From an uncultured Verrucomicrobiota bacterium (GTDB lineage: Bacteria; Verrucomicrobiota; Verrucomicrobiia; Limisphaerales; UBA9464): a stretch of 64,000 bases of DNA. Shown piece by piece: positions 18,018 to 26,171 of the stretch; the first letter of the stretch is position 1, and every line of letters begins with the position of its first letter. Both the position numbers and the translations under genes were made by a program. Location of the stretch: contig CAIXUG010000052.1 of NCBI GenBank assembly GCA_903922605.1, positions 1-64,000 of the forward strand, in the 5' to 3' direction. The notes below the pieces were generated by a model. The model made no database searches, was not told where the DNA came from, and saw nothing but the letters and a program-made list of their open reading frames with translations.

Positions 18018-18037
18018 CGCATCACGATACGTCAATA
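18012..18037. promoter_or_regulatory. Imperfect palindrome overlapping the metK -10 element; possible operator
   Basis: The left half TATCAACGCATCA and the reverse complement of the right half, TATTGACGTATCG, match at 9 of 13 positions. The 26-bp site covers the -10 element and likely start point, where repressor binding would block transcription. The ArsR-methyltransferase regulator encoded at 9249-10175 is a plausible binder because related regulators control SAM-cycle genes, but no second copy of the motif was found in the window. Confidence 0.4.
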
Positions 18038-18075
18038 CATTGGCTGAATTTTCGTCACAAAAACATAAAAAGTTC

Positions 18076-19257
<1,182 letters not shown>

Positions 19258-19270
19258 TTCACTCCCGGAA

Positions 19271-19358
19271 GTAATCAGTAACCAGTGATCAGTGGTCAGT
19301 CACGCAAGTGACCCGACGCTGGCCGGATGCTGATAACTCCCAACTCATCACTCGTAAC
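19271..19358. repeat. Degenerate word tracts between metK and ahcY
   Basis: 19271-19303 is built of near-repeats of the word AATCAGT/GATCAGT (GTAATCAGTAACCAGTGATC and onward), and 19330-19358 of words such as CTGATAACTC and CATCACTCGTAAC. The two halves are partly complementary in style. The second ends just before the ahcY start. Similar wording recurs at 41655-41697 and 48038-48060. Confidence 0.55.
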
Positions 19359-19368
19359 TTTTTATAAT

Positions 19369-20865
19369 ATGGCCAAAGCCAAGAAATCCGCCGCCGCCGC
19401 GCTCGCCGAAGTCGCCGCCGCCCTCCCGAACCTCCCCGTGTTTGCCGCGCAGACGCCGGCGGGCAAGGACTACATCGTCCGCGACATCTCCCTGGCTGCC
19501 TGGGGCCGCAAGGAGATCGCGGTCGCCGAGCACGAGATGCCCGGCCTCATGTCCGTCCGGAAGAAGTACGCCAAGAGCAAGCCGCTCAAGGGCGTCCGGA
19601 TCACCGGTTCGTTGCACATGACGATCCAGACCGCCGTGCTCATCGAGACGCTCGTCGAACTCGGCGCGCATGTTCGCTGGGCTTCGTGCAATATCTTCTC
19701 CACGCAGGACCATGCCGCCTCGGCCATCGCCGCGACCGGCACCCCCGTGTTCGCCTGGAAGGGCGAGACTCTCGAGGAGTACTGGGACCTCACGCTTATG
19801 GCCGTCATCCATCCCGGTGACAAGGGCCCCGAGCTCGTCGTCGACGACGGCGGCGACGTCACGCTGCTCATCCACAAGGGCTACGAGCTCGAGCAGGGCA
19901 GCGACTGGGTCAACTCCAAGAGCGGCAGCCACGAGGAACAGGTCATCAAGAACCTGCTCAAGAAGGTCGCGGCCGAGAAGCCCGGCATCTGGACAAAGAT
20001 CGTGAAGGCCTGGAAGGGCGTCTCCGAGGAGACCACCACCGGCGTCCATCGCCTCTACAAGTTCGCCGAACAGGGCAAGCTGCTCGTCCCGGCGATCAAC
20101 GTGAACGACTCCGTCACCAAGTCGAAGTTCGACAACCTCTACGGCTGCCGCGAATCGCTCGCTGATGGCCTCAAGCGCGCCACCGACGTCATGATCGCCG
20201 GCAAGGTCGCCGTCGTCTGCGGCTACGGCGATGTCGGCAAGGGCAGCGCCCACAGCCTCCGCGCCTACGGCGCCCGCGTCGTGGTCACCGAGATCGATCC
20301 GATCAACGCCCTCCAGGCCGCGATGGAAGGCTTCGAGGTCAACACCATCGAGAGCACGCTAGGCACCGGCGACATCTACGTCACCACCACGGGCAACTGC
20401 GACATCATCACGGTGGAGCACGTCCTCAAGATGAAGGACCAGGCGATCGTGTGTAACATCGGCCACTTCGACAACGAGATCCAGGTCGACAAGCTCAAGG
20501 CCGCCAAGGGCGTGAAGATCGAGAACATCAAGCCGCAGTACGACCGCTATTACCTGCCCGGCAACAAGAGCATCTACCTGCTCGCCGAAGGCCGCCTCGT
20601 GAACCTCGGCTGCGCCACCGGCCATCCGTCGTTCGTCATGTCCAACTCGTTCACCAACCAGACGCTCGCGCAGCTGGACCTGTGGGCGAACAAGGACAAG
20701 TACGAGAAGACGGTCTATCGCCTGCCCAAGAAGCTGGACGAGGAAGTCGCCCGCCTGCACCTCGAGAAGATCGGCGTGGTGCTGACCAAGCTCACGAAGT
20801 CGCAGGCCGAATACCTCGGCGTGCCGCCCGAAGGGCCGTACAAGCCCGAGCACTACCGATACTGA
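19369..20865 (+). CDS. ahcY: Adenosylhomocysteinase (S-adenosylhomocysteine hydrolase)
   Basis: A 498-residue NAD-dependent SAH hydrolase, which splits the methylation by-product SAH into adenosine and homocysteine. The NAD-binding motif [13 protein letters not shown] is followed by the acidic VVVTEIDP. Also visible are the substrate-region segments [15 protein letters not shown] and [10 protein letters not shown], and the C-terminal PYKPEHYRY, whose Lys and Tyr reach across to the neighbouring subunit's NAD. Length is that of the longer bacterial form. The ATG at 19369 is chosen because MAKAKKSA is a plausible short basic lead and the upstream extension reads through repeat sequence. It follows metK and ends at a strong terminator. 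Confidence 0.97.
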   Translation: MAKAKKSAAAALAEVAAALPNLPVFAAQTPAGKDYIVRDISLAAWGRKEIAVAEHEMPGLMSVRKKYAKSKPLKGVRITGSLHMTIQTAVLIETLVELGAHVRWASCNIFSTQDHAASAIAATGTPVFAWKGETLEEYWDLTLMAVIHPGDKGPELVVDDGGDVTLLIHKGYELEQGSDWVNSKSGSHEEQVIKNLLKKVAAEKPGIWTKIVKAWKGVSEETTTGVHRLYKFAEQGKLLVPAINVNDSVTKSKFDNLYGCRESLADGLKRATDVMIAGKVAVVCGYGDVGKGSAHSLRAYGARVVVTEIDPINALQAAMEGFEVNTIESTLGTGDIYVTTTGNCDIITVEHVLKMKDQAIVCNIGHFDNEIQVDKLKAAKGVKIENIKPQYDRYYLPGNKSIYLLAEGRLVNLGCATGHPSFVMSNSFTNQTLAQLDLWANKDKYEKTVYRLPKKLDEEVARLHLEKIGVVLTKLTKSQAEYLGVPPEGPYKPEHYRY

Positions 20866-20893
20866 ACCGGCCTGGGCCAGGAGCTCGAAACAC

Positions 20894-20928
20894 GGCGCGG
20901 CGAACCCGGGAGGGCGCCGCGCCTTTTT
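20894..20928 (+). terminator. Rho-independent terminator after ahcY
   Basis: A 9-bp stem GGCGCGGCG / CGCCGCGCC (20894-20902 and 20915-20923) is followed by TTTTTATTT. It lies about 30 bases after the ahcY stop and closes the metK-ahcY unit. Confidence 0.9.
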
Positions 20929-20945
20929 ATTTGTGGGGAGCTTTT

Positions 20946-20984
20946 AACGTCCAACGTCCAACTTTGAACGTCCAACGTTCAAAG
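20946..20984. repeat. AACGTCCAACGT word repeat ending in a perfect hairpin
   Basis: Four near-copies of AACGTCCA run in a row, the last two inside a perfect hairpin CTTTGAACG / CGTTCAAAG (20962-20970 and 20976-20984) with the loop TCCAA. It lies directly after the ahcY terminator. Confidence 0.75.
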
Positions 20985-21041
20985 AGCCGTTCCCGGTTGC
21001 CGGGAGCCCGATCGCCGTTTGCGACGTGCGGGTTAACCACA

Positions 21042-21248
21042 GCGCTGGTGGGGCGGTGCTGCTGCGCCGCCCTATCTATCGCCCCGACCATACGCATCCG
21101 ACCTAAATCACCACGCCCTCGGGGCGGAGCCGTAAGGTGCTCTGGGAGACCTGAAACTCCCTGGGTCTGAGGTGGCCGGCCGCCTGCTTCACTGCGCTCG
21201 CAGGGCGGCTGAATCGAGGGTAAAACGGCAGTTTTACCCCACCAGCGC
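21042..21248. repeat. Intergenic segment bounded by a perfect 12-bp inverted repeat
   Basis: GCGCTGGTGGGG at 21042-21053 faces CCCCACCAGCGC at 21237-21248. The 183 bases between contain smaller hairpins (GGTAAAACGGCAGTTTTACC near 21219-21238, and CGCCCTCGGGGCG near 21115) and no credible gene. It could be a non-autonomous element or a structured RNA region; nothing in it identifies either. The rest of the gap between ahcY and the next gene (20866-21311) holds only the terminator and the word repeat described above. Confidence 0.5.
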
Positions 21249-21311
21249 ACCGTGCTAAATCTCCCACCACAAACGGCGACCGGCCGCCCATCCTCCGATC
21301 ATCATGGGCCC

Positions 21312-22013
21312 TCAGGCGCGGGGGGCGCGCCGACGCCAGCCGGCGAAGGCCAGCAGGGCTACGCCCGCCACCACGGCGTAGGCCGTGGGTTCGGGCACCA
21401 TCGTCGCCTGCACGACCGTCCCCCCTTCCCCGTGAAAGTCAGCCGCACCGATATTGAATCTTAAGTCATAAAGCACCAGGCCGTTGAAATCCGAAGCCTT
21501 GACCGCATCGCCCGGAGCGGGATTGGCGATCGGTGGGGCGTTAAAGCTTAGGCTGTGAACAGGGACGGAATTGGGGCCAAATTGAAAGTCGCTGGGGGAT
21601 ACACCACCCCCGACTACGTACTCATCCAGCAAAGTGGCATTCGGGTCACCATGATCGTTGGGGGTGACCCCAAAAACAAAGTCATTTGGCGTGATGGAGA
21701 AGACACCATTATTGGCGGCGACCGAGGAATCGGTCACCGTCAGTGTCACCGATGACGGCGTGAGGAGCGGGAACCCCCCGGGGTTGCCATCGTCGCCGGT
21801 CGCATAAGTGGCCTGGTTCGCGGTGATCTCGAAGCTGAGGGTCGCGCCATTCATGCCCGCGGTGTCCGGACCAGAAACGAGGGCGGCTTGGAAGGTGAAA
21901 TCCAAAATGAGGACGCCAGCGTGGGCCGTGCCCATGCTGCTGCTGGCGGCCAGGGCCGAGAGGGCCAGGAGAGCGGTGGTGCCGAGGGGTTTTAATTTCA
22001 GATTCAATTTCAT
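21312..22013 (-). CDS. PEP-CTERM sorting domain protein
   Basis: A 233-residue exported protein. Residues 1-32 form a signal peptide (MKLNLKLK, hydrophobic run, GTAHA). The body is a beta-rich, low-complexity surface-type sequence of unknown function. From residue 206 there is a canonical PEP-CTERM anchor: VPEPTAY, a hydrophobic helix, then WRRR. This is a second, unrelated substrate of the same export and sorting route as the protein at 200-1066. It stands alone, with nothing else of the PEP-CTERM/exosortase system nearby. Confidence 0.88.
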   Translation of the reverse strand: MKLNLKLKPLGTTALLALSALAASSSMGTAHAGVLILDFTFQAALVSGPDTAGMNGATLSFEITANQATYATGDDGNPGGFPLLTPSSVTLTVTDSSVAANNGVFSITPNDFVFGVTPNDHGDPNATLLDEYVVGGGVSPSDFQFGPNSVPVHSLSFNAPPIANPAPGDAVKASDFNGLVLYDLRFNIGAADFHGEGGTVVQATMVPEPTAYAVVAGVALLAFAGWRRRAPRA

Positions 22014-22342
22014 TGAGGCAGGGTTTTAGGCGGAGGGCGGAGGGCGGATGCGGTGGGCAGGTTTTGGTTGGGCTGGAACAAGGGTGAATCAGAAAGGTCG
22101 GGCGGCACTGGCGAGCCGGGCGGCGAAGTCGTTCGCCGCCACGCGCCCGCGACGGACCTGATCCTTCGGCAAGTGATGATCGGAGTGGTCGTTTTTTGGG
22201 ACGGTTTGTGGATTTTTCCAATTATTCTTCAGAAAAAGGAGCCCGGTCAAGTCTCCCGCTATAATAACTCGGGAACTGGGGCGTAGCTTTTCATCGTGGC
22301 TGGTTACGGCTGCCGAAGCCCGCCCCGAAGTCCGCGAGGTCA
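22014..22342. other. Gap upstream of the PEP-CTERM gene; no gene seen
   Basis: The segment starts with the short word repeat CGGAGGGCGGAGGGCGGATG (about 22029-22048). It then holds an AT-richer stretch around 22190-22275 that may carry the promoter, but no clear -35/-10 pair could be fixed. No coding potential was recognised. Confidence 0.5.
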
Positions 22343-22457
22343 TGGACTGCGGTAGTCCTCTACCGCTTTGGTCGGGGCAATCGTCCAGAGGCAATGATAC
22401 TTCAGCCCATCGTCGAACCATCGGCGGTCGAAAGCGCCAGAGGACTGGCGCAGTCCA
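22343..22457. repeat. Pair of inverted REP-like elements with TCCT-loop hairpins
   Basis: Unit 1 (22343-22371, plus strand) and unit 2 (22429-22457, minus strand) share TGGACTGCG..AGTCCTCT..CGCTTT. Each folds into a 7-bp hairpin with the loop TCCT: GCGGTAG-TCCT-CTACCGC and, in unit 2, GCGCCAG-TCCT-CTGGCGC. The stem bases that differ do so on both sides, so pairing is kept. The arrangement, two facing units 57 bases apart downstream of hemL, resembles bacterial interspersed mosaic elements. Confidence 0.75.
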
Positions 22458-22524
22458 AGACGCGACCGCGCCCACCAACCCCTCGGTCCAAATCACCCGC
22501 TTCGACATGAATCAGCGTATCGCC

Positions 22525-23811
22525 TCACACCGTCCGCAACACCTTTGCCGCTGCCTTCACCGTCGCTTCAATATCCGCCGATGTGTGCGCGGTGGAGATG
22601 AACCCCGCCTCGAACTGCGAGGGCGCGAAGTAAAATCCCTCCGCCAGCATCCCGTGGAAGAACTTCGCGAACTTCGTCCGGTCGCTCCGCATCGCATCGG
22701 CGAGATTCCAGATGGGGCCGGGGCCGAAGTAGCCGCAGAACATCGAGCCCAGCCGCTGCCAGGTCACCGTGACGCCTGCGGATTTCGCGGCCTCGACCAT
22801 GCCGGCCTCGAGCTGGCGGCCGAGGGCGTCGAGCTGCGCGTAGGCATCGGTCGCGACGAGTTCGTCGAGTGCGGCGAGACCGGCGGCCATGGCCAGGGGA
22901 TTTCCGCTGAGCGTGCCGGCCTGGTACACTGGGCCGAGCGGCGCGAGACAGTCCATGATGTCCGCACGACCGCCGAAGGCCCCGACCGGCAGACCGCCGC
23001 CGATGATTTTGCCGAAGCAGCTCAGGTCGGGCGTGAGGCCGTAAAGTTCCTGCGCGCCGCCCTTCGCGAGCCGGAAGCCGGTCATCACCTCGTCGAAGAT
23101 GAATACCGCGCCATGGTCGCGGCAGAGCTGGGTGAGCAGTTCATAATAGCCGAGGCGGGGGAGATATAGGCCCGCATTCGCCGGCACGCCTTCAACAATG
23201 AGCGCGGCGATCTCGGGACCGTGCGCGGCAAAGGCGGCCTTCACCGCCTCCACATCGTTGAAGGGCAGCACGAGCGTGTGCTTCGCAAAATCGGCGGGTA
23301 CACCCGCGCTATCGGGATTGCCCAGCGTGAGCGCCCCGGAGCCGGCCTTCACGAGCAGTGAATCCGCATGGCCATGATAGCAGCCGTCGAACTTGATGAT
23401 CTTGTCGCGCTTGGTGAAACCGCGCGCGAGCCGGATGGCCGACATCGTCGCCTCGGTGCCGGAGTTGCAGAACCGCACCTTCTGCACGCTCGGCACGAAC
23501 TGCTTCACGCGCTCCGCCATCGTGACCTCGGCGGGATTCGGGATGCCGAAGCTCGTGCCGCGCTCCGCCGCCGCCTGCACCGCGCGGATGATCTTCGGAT
23601 GCGCGTGGCCGAGGATGGCCGGGCCCCACGTGCCCACGTAATCCACGAAGACATTGCCATCCACGTCCGTGATGCGCGCACCCTTGGCGGACTCGACGAA
23701 GAACGGATTGCCACCCACGCCGCGAAAGGCGCGCACGGGCGAATTCACCCCGCCGGGGATGTGGTTCAGCGCGGCGGCAAACAGGGCATCGGACTTGGTG
23801 CGCGTAAGCAT
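22525..23811 (-). CDS. hemL: Glutamate-1-semialdehyde 2,1-aminomutase
   Basis: A 428-residue PLP enzyme that converts glutamate-1-semialdehyde to 5-aminolevulinate in the C5 route of haem synthesis. The PLP lysine is Lys268 in [16 protein letters not shown], with FDEVMTGFR as the cofactor-ring aspartate region and [16 protein letters not shown] as the phosphate-binding part. The N-terminus [17 protein letters not shown] is diagnostic for HemL versus other class III aminotransferases. The ATG at 23811 ([11 protein letters not shown]) is used; ten further upstream codons run into repeat sequence. No other hem gene lies nearby. Confidence 0.96.
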   Translation of the reverse strand: MLTRTKSDALFAAALNHIPGGVNSPVRAFRGVGGNPFFVESAKGARITDVDGNVFVDYVGTWGPAILGHAHPKIIRAVQAAAERGTSFGIPNPAEVTMAERVKQFVPSVQKVRFCNSGTEATMSAIRLARGFTKRDKIIKFDGCYHGHADSLLVKAGSGALTLGNPDSAGVPADFAKHTLVLPFNDVEAVKAAFAAHGPEIAALIVEGVPANAGLYLPRLGYYELLTQLCRDHGAVFIFDEVMTGFRLAKGGAQELYGLTPDLSCFGKIIGGGLPVGAFGGRADIMDCLAPLGPVYQAGTLSGNPLAMAAGLAALDELVATDAYAQLDALGRQLEAGMVEAAKSAGVTVTWQRLGSMFCGYFGPGPIWNLADAMRSDRTKFAKFFHGMLAEGFYFAPSQFEAGFISTAHTSADIEATVKAAAKVLRTV

Positions 23812-23816
23812 TGGTA

Positions 23817-23997
23817 GGAAGGATGAATTATGAAGGATCAATTATGAAGTGAAAGGGGAGGCGGCCCTCCGTCGTAGCGCAGATTTTCAATCTGCTGTAC
23901 CGCAGGTTTGCAACCTGCAACGCGTGAAGACGAAAGTCGGCGCACTGATTTCCGGGGGCCTCTTTTTCATCATTCATAATTCCTAATTCATCCTTCC
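23817..23997. repeat. Facing AATTATGAA/TTCATAATT tracts enclosing a tandem 23-bp hairpin pair
   Basis: 23817-23849 (GGAAGGATGAATTATGAAGG and onward) faces 23968-23997 (reverse complement GGAAGGATGAATTAGGAATT and onward). Between them two tandem 23-bp units, at 23874-23896 and 23897-23919, each begin GTA(G/C)CGCAG and each form a 7-bp hairpin with a 3-base loop: GCAGATT-TTC-AATCTGC and GCAGGTT-TGC-AACCTGC. The A-T pair of one stem is a G-C pair in the other. The right tract overlaps the last codons and stop of the glycan gene at 23988. Confidence 0.75.
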
Positions 23998-24974
23998 CAA
24001 AGCGTAAGCGCCCCTGCTGCCGCCGCCAGCGCCCAGAGCATGAGCACCGCCTGAAGTTTGGTAAGACCCGCCCGCACGAGACGGTGTGAGAAATGGTTCG
24101 TGTCGCCGATCCAAAAGGGCTTTCCGGCCCGGGTGCGCAGCCAGACGACGCTGGCCAGATCCAGCAGCGGGATCGCGAGGATGAAGAGCGGGCTCAGCAC
24201 CGCGAGGCGCGAGGGGTTGGTCAGCTTCGCCGAGTAGAAATGCGGCAGGATGCTCAGGACCGCCAGCAGGTAGCCCACGAGGTGGCTGCCGGCGTCGCCG
24301 AGAAACACGGAGGCGCGGGGGAAATTAAACGGGAGGAAGCCGAGCAGCGCACCCGCCACGAGCAGCGCGAGCGAGGCGACGAGGTATTGCCCGTTGCGGG
24401 CGGCCAGCACGGCGATCCACGTGGCGGCAATCACGCCGAGGCCGCCACAGAGGCCGTTCATGTTGTCGTTGAAGTTGAGCGCGTTGGTAACGGTGAGAAT
24501 CCACAACACCGTCACGGCGTAGCTGAAGGCGAGGCTCGGCACGAACAGGGTCACGCGTACGCCGGCGGCGGCCACCAGGAGGGCGATGGTACATTGGCCG
24601 GCGAATTTCACCGCCGGTTTGAGCTCGTGCCGGTCATCCCACCAGCCGAGGCCGACCATGCCCAGTGCGCCGACCAGAATGGCGGCGAGCTGTTGGCCGC
24701 GCTTACCGAGGCCGTAGCTGAGTTTGTCCACCGCGACGGGATCCAACAGATGGAGTTGCAGCACCCCCAATGCGCCCAGCACGACGACCGCCATGCCGGT
24801 GAAGACCGCAAGGCCGCCCGCGAGCGGTATGGGCGTGTGATGGATCTTGCGGTGCCCGGGATCATCCACGAGCCCGGTGCGCTCACACCAGGCGCGCCAG
24901 AGCGGCAGTGACGCGGCGGTGGCGAGGAGCGCACCGACAAAGGCGAGACAGTAGGCGTTGAACGGGAAGTTCAT
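23988..24974 (-). CDS. WecA/MraY-like undecaprenyl-phosphate sugar-1-phosphate transferase
   Basis: A 328-residue integral membrane protein of the PNPT family (glycosyltransferase family 4), which moves a sugar-1-phosphate from a UDP sugar to undecaprenyl phosphate to start glycan assembly. Motifs in order: DDPGHRKIHHTPIPLAGG, GWWDDRHEL, LNFNDNMNGLCGG (the Mg-binding aspartates), FLGDAGSHLVGYLL, and DTNHFSHRLVRAG with the histidines typical of the WecA/TagO branch. About ten hydrophobic segments fit the family. Its start overlaps the stop of the upstream glycosyltransferase gene by four bases, so it is part of a glycan operon. Which sugar is used cannot be read from the sequence. The final residues LWEG lie in the repeat tract at 23968-23997. 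Confidence 0.88.
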   Translation of the reverse strand: MNFPFNAYCLAFVGALLATAASLPLWRAWCERTGLVDDPGHRKIHHTPIPLAGGLAVFTGMAVVVLGALGVLQLHLLDPVAVDKLSYGLGKRGQQLAAILVGALGMVGLGWWDDRHELKPAVKFAGQCTIALLVAAAGVRVTLFVPSLAFSYAVTVLWILTVTNALNFNDNMNGLCGGLGVIAATWIAVLAARNGQYLVASLALLVAGALLGFLPFNFPRASVFLGDAGSHLVGYLLAVLSILPHFYSAKLTNPSRLAVLSPLFILAIPLLDLASVVWLRTRAGKPFWIGDTNHFSHRLVRAGLTKLQAVLMLWALAAAAGALTLWEG

Positions 24975-26161
24975 GCCGCCAGCGAGACCTCGCCCGAGGG
25001 GAGCAGGCCTTTTTCACGCGCCAGCCGGAGATAGAGCGCGTGCTGATCCTCCACCAGCCGCTCAATGGTGAAGCGGCTGCGCACATATTCGCGGCCGGTC
25101 TCGCCCAGGCGTCGCCGAAAGGCGGGATCACTGGCCAGAGTTTCAATCGCACTGACCAGCTGGCGGGTGGCGCCGGGATGGACGAGCAGGCCGGTCTGCT
25201 CGCGGAGGCAGATCTCGCTGGCGCCGTCGCAGTCGTAGGCGACGACCGGCTTGCCATTGGCCAACGCCTGGGGCAGGGCGCGCGGCAGGCCCTCGCGGAC
25301 CGAGAGATGGACCAGGCAGTCCATGAGCGCCACGTACCGCGGAACCTCGGCGGGCGGGACCAGGCCCGTCAAAATGAAACGGCCGGCCAGTTCGGGTGTC
25401 GCCGCCATCTCCTCAAAACGCGCCCGCCAGGGACCATCACCCACCAGCAGGAAGCGCACGTTGGGAATCCGCTCCACGAGCCTGGGCGCGATGGCGAACA
25501 GGTCGTCGTGCCCTTTCAGCTCGAAGAGGCGCGCGATTTTGCCGATGACGAAGTCGCCGTCGCGCAAACCCAGTTTCGCGGCCAGCGCCGGATCGCGTTT
25601 CGCCTCCAAAAACGGCTTCAGGTCGAAGCCGCTGAAGATGCGCGTGTAGTCGCGGCTGCGCCCGATGCCGACGGCCGTGTATTGGTGGGTCATCGCATGG
25701 GCCACGACGATGAAATGATCCGTGACCCGGCCGGCGGCGCGTTCGGCGGCGATGAAGACCGTGTTGGCAACGCGTCCCTGAAACGGCCCGAAGCTGGGCC
25801 CGTGGATGCTGTGGATGATCAGCGGCACACCGGCCTTTTTGGCGGCAAGGCGCCCAAGGATGCCCGCCTTGCCACTGTGGGTGTGGACGATCTGCGGCTG
25901 GCGATCGCGGAAGAGCCGGGTCAGCCGGCGATAGGCGAGCCAATCCGACCAGGGATTGACCGGACGGATGAGCTCGGGAATCACCGTGAGGCAGCCGGCC
26001 TCCGCCACGAGCGGCTCCAGCGAGCCTTCGCTGCCGCTGGTGGGGCCGGAGACAAGATCCACCTCCAGGCCCGGCCTGGTCCGGAGGCCCAGCACCGAGG
26101 CGATGGTGTTCTCCTGCGCGCCCCCGACGATCAGCCGGGTGATGACATGGGTTACGCGCAC
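24971..26161 (-). CDS. GT4-family glycosyltransferase
   Basis: A 396-residue GT-B glycosyltransferase. The N-terminal domain opens MRVTHVITRLIVGGAQ, the acceptor-side pattern common in polysaccharide GT4 enzymes, and contains HTHSGKAGILGRLAA and HSIHGPSFG. The C-terminal domain has the nucleotide-sugar site: GKIARLFELKGHDDL, then SVREGLPRALPQALANGKPVVAYDCDGASEI, with the E-x7-E signature replaced here by an EG-x(6)-A(L/N)G form as in many family members. It is cytoplasmic or membrane-associated and acts on lipid-linked sugars. It overlaps the WecA-like gene by four bases and follows the DUF2723 gene by ten, forming one operon. Confidence 0.88.
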   Translation of the reverse strand: MRVTHVITRLIVGGAQENTIASVLGLRTRPGLEVDLVSGPTSGSEGSLEPLVAEAGCLTVIPELIRPVNPWSDWLAYRRLTRLFRDRQPQIVHTHSGKAGILGRLAAKKAGVPLIIHSIHGPSFGPFQGRVANTVFIAAERAAGRVTDHFIVVAHAMTHQYTAVGIGRSRDYTRIFSGFDLKPFLEAKRDPALAAKLGLRDGDFVIGKIARLFELKGHDDLFAIAPRLVERIPNVRFLLVGDGPWRARFEEMAATPELAGRFILTGLVPPAEVPRYVALMDCLVHLSVREGLPRALPQALANGKPVVAYDCDGASEICLREQTGLLVHPGATRQLVSAIETLASDPAFRRRLGETGREYVRSRFTIERLVEDQHALYLRLAREKGLLPSGEVSLAA

Positions 26162-26171
26162 GGGCGGGCGC

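Noticed and set aside
17990-18075. SAM riboswitch upstream of metK
   Set aside because: The probable leader is only about 50 bases and shows no core of the SAM-I, SAM-II or related riboswitches that I could recognise.
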